Origin: an uncultured Gammaproteobacteria bacterium
GTDB lineage: Bacteria > Pseudomonadota > Gammaproteobacteria > Arenicellales > UBA868
DNA length: 64,000 nucleotides
Assembly (NCBI GenBank): GCA_905612355.1
Contig: CAJQRU010000072.1
Location: forward strand, 53,185 to 117,184
Direction of reading: 5' to 3'
Shown here: positions 62,245-64,000 of the stretch, piece after piece
How positions within the stretch are numbered: position 1 is the stretch's first letter
Layout of the letters: every line of letters starts with the position of its first letter
The notes under the pieces: generated by a model
Database searches by the model: none
The model's input: the letters and a program-made list of their open reading frames with translations, nothing else
Told to the model about the DNA's origin: nothing
Program-made: the position numbers and the translations under genes

Positions 62245-62319
62245 AGTCAGTTATCGTATACGAGACGGTAATAGGTAACCCCATCGCGCAAGACCGGGTA
62301 AGCCCGTTAGGGCGCGGGC

Positions 62320-62832
62320 TCAGCTAATCGCGGTTGGGCCACCCGAGCTATTATCGCTGCCAGGTCGTACCGGCCGGGTAGCACCCGGTCGTAGGCGAGT
62401 GGTTCTAACGCCGCGCTCGCCTGCGGCGGCCTGCTTGTCGTGTTCCATATCGATGGACCCTTTAAATTGGCAGCCGTCCTCCAGGACGACCCTAGGGGCT
62501 CGAATGTCCCCCGAAACCTGGCCCGTTGGGCTGATAATGACCTGTTCACTGCCGCGAAGTTCGCCTTTAACTTCACCGTCAACACGAATAATCCGAGCGC
62601 TAATATTGGCGGTTAGGCGACCGTTTTCGCTAATAACGAGGTTATTGTCCTTAAGATTAACCGTGCCTTCGATGACTCCCTCGACCACTAAGTTCTCCTC
62701 GCCAGTGACATCTCCGTTGATCGTGATGGAAGGGCCGATCGAGGCGGATTGGCCTCGAGGCGACTCTTTACGGGCTGATTCGGTGGGTTTAGAGGCCTCT
62801 GCTGAGGCGGCATCGGTAGTTTTATCAACCAT
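62320..62832 (-). CDS. bactofilin-family polymer-forming cytoskeletal protein
   Basis: 170 residues with a central right-handed beta-helix bactofilin domain (about 33-140): hydrophobic residues recur every five to six positions (VVEGVIEGTVNLKDNNLVI, ISARIIRVDGEVKGEL, VSGDIRAPRVVL). N- and C-terminal tails are low-complexity (Ser/Ala/Thr; Pro/Arg) and likely flexible. Bactofilins form membrane-associated filaments that shape cells and place envelope machinery. The AAGGAG ribosome site lies 8 bp before the ATG. It sits next to the pds regulator genes and faces the dif-like site. Confidence 0.92.
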   Translation of the reverse strand: MVDKTTDAASAEASKPTESARKESPRGQSASIGPSITINGDVTGEENLVVEGVIEGTVNLKDNNLVISENGRLTANISARIIRVDGEVKGELRGSEQVIISPTGQVSGDIRAPRVVLEDGCQFKGSIDMEHDKQAAAGERGVRTTRLRPGATRPVRPGSDNSSGGPTAIS

Positions 62833-62960
62833 GGTGGTGGCTCCTTTGGAAGGCAGATGCCTTAAATATTCGACCTAATTGTTCTGGGGGCATTGTGTTT
62901 CAAGGGAGCGGGGGCGTCAATCACCACGATCGAGCCGATGTGCCAGACCCTTCGTACCGA

Positions 62961-62988
62961 ACTTTACATAATATACATTATACGAATA
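62961..62988 (-). other. dif: dif-like XerC/XerD recombination site
   Basis: Read on the minus strand, 28 bp with core ATAATGTATATTATGT identical to the centre of gammaproteobacterial dif. Against the E. coli site, 7 of 11 bases of the XerC arm, all 6 of the centre and 9 of 11 of the XerD arm agree (22 of 28). Such sites resolve chromosome dimers and lie at the replication terminus, and are also used by integrating phages. The same AT-rich stretch also contains a TATAAT, so a promoter role cannot be excluded. Confidence 0.55.
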
Positions 62989-63006
62989 ATGAGCGCTCCC
63001 CAACAA
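62977..63006 (-). promoter_or_regulatory. candidate sigma70-type promoter for bactofilin, overlapping the dif-like site
   Basis: On the minus strand TTGTTG and TATAAT (plus 62977-62982) are separated by 18 bases. Transcription would begin near 62970 and leave a leader of about 140 bases before the bactofilin ATG. A perfect -10 hexamer in the right place is moderate support, but it may be a by-product of the dif sequence. Confidence 0.35.
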
Positions 63007-63008
63007 CA

Positions 63009-63854
63009 TTAGGTGCCTCTTGCCGCTAGCAAGGTTTCTTCGTGAAGGTCCCGTTTGGCGCCGCGGAACAGATTAAAGAAGTTACGCGTCGTAACATCAG
63101 CAAGATGCGCCACCTCTACACCCCGCAGCTCGCTAATGAAAACCGCCGTGTGATAAACATACCCGGGCTCGTTTCTTTTTCCTCGGTGGGGTACGGGTGT
63201 CAGATACGGCGAGTCAGTTTCGATTAGCAGTCGGTCCTCCGGAACGTATTTCGCGACCGCTTGAATGGCTGTGGCATTCTTGAAGGTCACGATACCCGAC
63301 AAGGAGATATAGAACCCCAACTCGAGCGCGGCTCGCGCGACCGTAATGTCCTCGGTAAAGCAATGCATTACTCCACCGGCTTCCCTTGCTGTTTCTTCAC
63401 GTAGAACGTGCAAGGTATCCTCGGCCGCACTTCTGGTGTGAATGATTAAGGGCTTATTTAACTCCCGGGCGACCTGGACATGCATCCTGAAGCGATCCCG
63501 TTGCCAGTTTAAGTCCCCCTCAGAACGGAAATAATCCAGCCCCGTCTCTCCGATGGCAACTACTTCGCCTTCACTGCCCGCTTCGGACACCCATTGCCGC
63601 TCCCTTTCACTGTCCATCGACACACTATTGGGATGAATGCCTGCGCTCGCAAACAAATAACTCCTGCTTTTAACCAGTAGCAACAATGATTCAAAACTAG
63701 AGGCCTCTACTGAGACCACTAGGCAATACGCGACCTTGTTTTCAACCGTGCGCTTGAGGACTTCATTGCGGTCAACATCGAACTCATTAAAATCGATGTG
63801 GCAATGTGAATCAACGAGGATCACTTGGCCATCATTCCTTCCACTAGCCTGCAC
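63009..63854 (-). CDS. tatD: TatD-family hydrolase
   Basis: 281 residues, TIM-barrel metal-dependent hydrolase of the TatD/YcfH type. VDSHCHID (His17, His19) holds the first metal; ETGLDYF, HTRSA and the late METDSPYL-like IETDSPYLTPVPHRGKRN supply the others. Members are 3'-5' DNA exonucleases or deoxyribonucleases used in DNA fragment turnover. The first ten residues before VILVDSHCHI are longer than usual; a later start is possible. It follows pilZ by 24 bp, the common gammaproteobacterial order holB-pilZ-tatD. Confidence 0.93.
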   Translation of the reverse strand: MQASGRNDGQVILVDSHCHIDFNEFDVDRNEVLKRTVENKVAYCLVVSVEASSFESLLLLVKSRSYLFASAGIHPNSVSMDSERERQWVSEAGSEGEVVAIGETGLDYFRSEGDLNWQRDRFRMHVQVARELNKPLIIHTRSAAEDTLHVLREETAREAGGVMHCFTEDITVARAALELGFYISLSGIVTFKNATAIQAVAKYVPEDRLLIETDSPYLTPVPHRGKRNEPGYVYHTAVFISELRGVEVAHLADVTTRNFFNLFRGAKRDLHEETLLAARGT

Positions 63855-63878
63855 GCCGTGTCGTTTCAGACCTTCCGC

Positions 63879-64000
63879 TTACATCGAGTGGGTGGTGCGA
63901 TCGCTGTTCGACGTGCCCGTAAGCAGTGCCTCTATTCTTTTTCGTACCGGTTCGCCGTCCGGCGAATTAAAATGAATCCCCACGCCTGCCGTCCGTCCAG
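63879..64000 (-). CDS. pilZ: PilZ-domain type IV pilus assembly protein (5' partial)
   Basis: Only the last 40 codons are in the window; the gene runs in from the right edge. The visible end reads TAGVGIHFNSPDG, then RKRIEALLTGTSNSDRTTHSM, very like the end of PilZ proteins (GVGVQF, then IETLLAG and a THTM or TYTM end). PilZ aids type IV pilus assembly at the inner membrane. The same short interval also reads in another frame as a 20-residue stretch, which I reject as coding. Its neighbour tatD confirms the call. Confidence 0.8.
   Translation of the reverse strand, partial: GRTAGVGIHFNSPDGEPVRKRIEALLTGTSNSDRTTHSM

Noticed and set aside
63736-63975. Plus-strand open frame across the tatD start and pilZ end
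   Set aside because: It is antisense to tatD and the pilZ end, both supported by homology and gene order.
1-64000. CRISPR arrays, tRNA/rRNA genes, insertion sequences or prophage genes
   Set aside because: No regularly spaced direct repeats, cloverleaf, transposase, integrase or phage gene was recognised on either strand.

Overview
The window reads as a chromosomal segment of a gammaproteobacterium, probably a free-living aquatic heterotroph. The placement rests on three things: the right edge carries the end of a pilZ-type gene followed by tatD (the usual holB-pilZ-tatD order of gammaproteobacteria); the histidine kinase/response regulator pair resembles the proteobacterial 'dedicated sortase system' family; and a dif-like XerCD site with a gammaproteobacterial core lies between bactofilin and tatD. 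I see no tRNA, rRNA, CRISPR array or insertion sequence. About 59 kb of the 64 kb is one long catabolic region of short operons on alternating strands.

Left part (1-16.9 kb): the end of a spermidine/putrescine-type ABC permease, its ATPase on the opposite strand, a giant flotillin-like coiled-coil protein, and two hydantoinase/oxoprolinase (HyuA/HyuB) pairs interleaved with two N-carbamoylsarcosine-amidase-like cysteine hydrolases, a tandem peroxiredoxin, a small membrane protein and a 149-residue protein. That small protein shares a helix and a folded module with the N-terminal extension of one HyuB; the helix also recurs on one HyuA. One HyuA (6942-8993) has lost several family-conserved motifs. 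I read this as a candidate multi-subunit ATP-dependent amidohydrolase or carboxylase-like complex with its own docking module, and it is the best candidate here for an undescribed system.

Middle (17-25.5 kb): a CoA-thioester block with an acyl-CoA ligase, thiolase, HMG-CoA-synthase-like protein fused to a DUF35 zinc ribbon (Gln at the catalytic Cys position), CaiB-type CoA-transferase, MaoC hydratase, SDR and a luciferase-like oxidoreductase. From 25.8 to 35.3 kb a plus-strand series encodes a 3-hydroxyacyl-CoA-dehydrogenase-like enzyme, an N-formylglutamate-amidohydrolase-like enzyme, a complete TRAP transporter and a third HyuB/HyuA pair with an isochorismatase-like protein lacking the nucleophilic Cys: an uptake-plus-ring-opening-plus-deamidation unit.

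From 35.4 to 55.1 kb come further catabolic operons (FAD reductase, MmgE/PrpD, AhpD-like, ketopantoate-reductase-like, HIBADH-like, lactonase-like metallo-hydrolase, crotonase, SDRs, amidase, PLP decarboxylase, split AtuA proteins, FIST protein, two class III aminotransferases), including a cupin gene broken by frameshifts, one of them explained by a 10-bp tandem duplication. A TauD-type dioxygenase and a cobalt-type nitrile hydratase operon (55-58.6 kb) close the catabolic part. Together these enzymes suit scavenging of nitrogen from cyclic ureides, lactams, amides and nitriles, with carbon passing into CoA-ester pathways; the actual substrates are inference.

Right edge (58.7-64 kb): core-type genes, namely a phosphoribosyltransferase, the sensor kinase and response regulator, bactofilin, tatD and pilZ.
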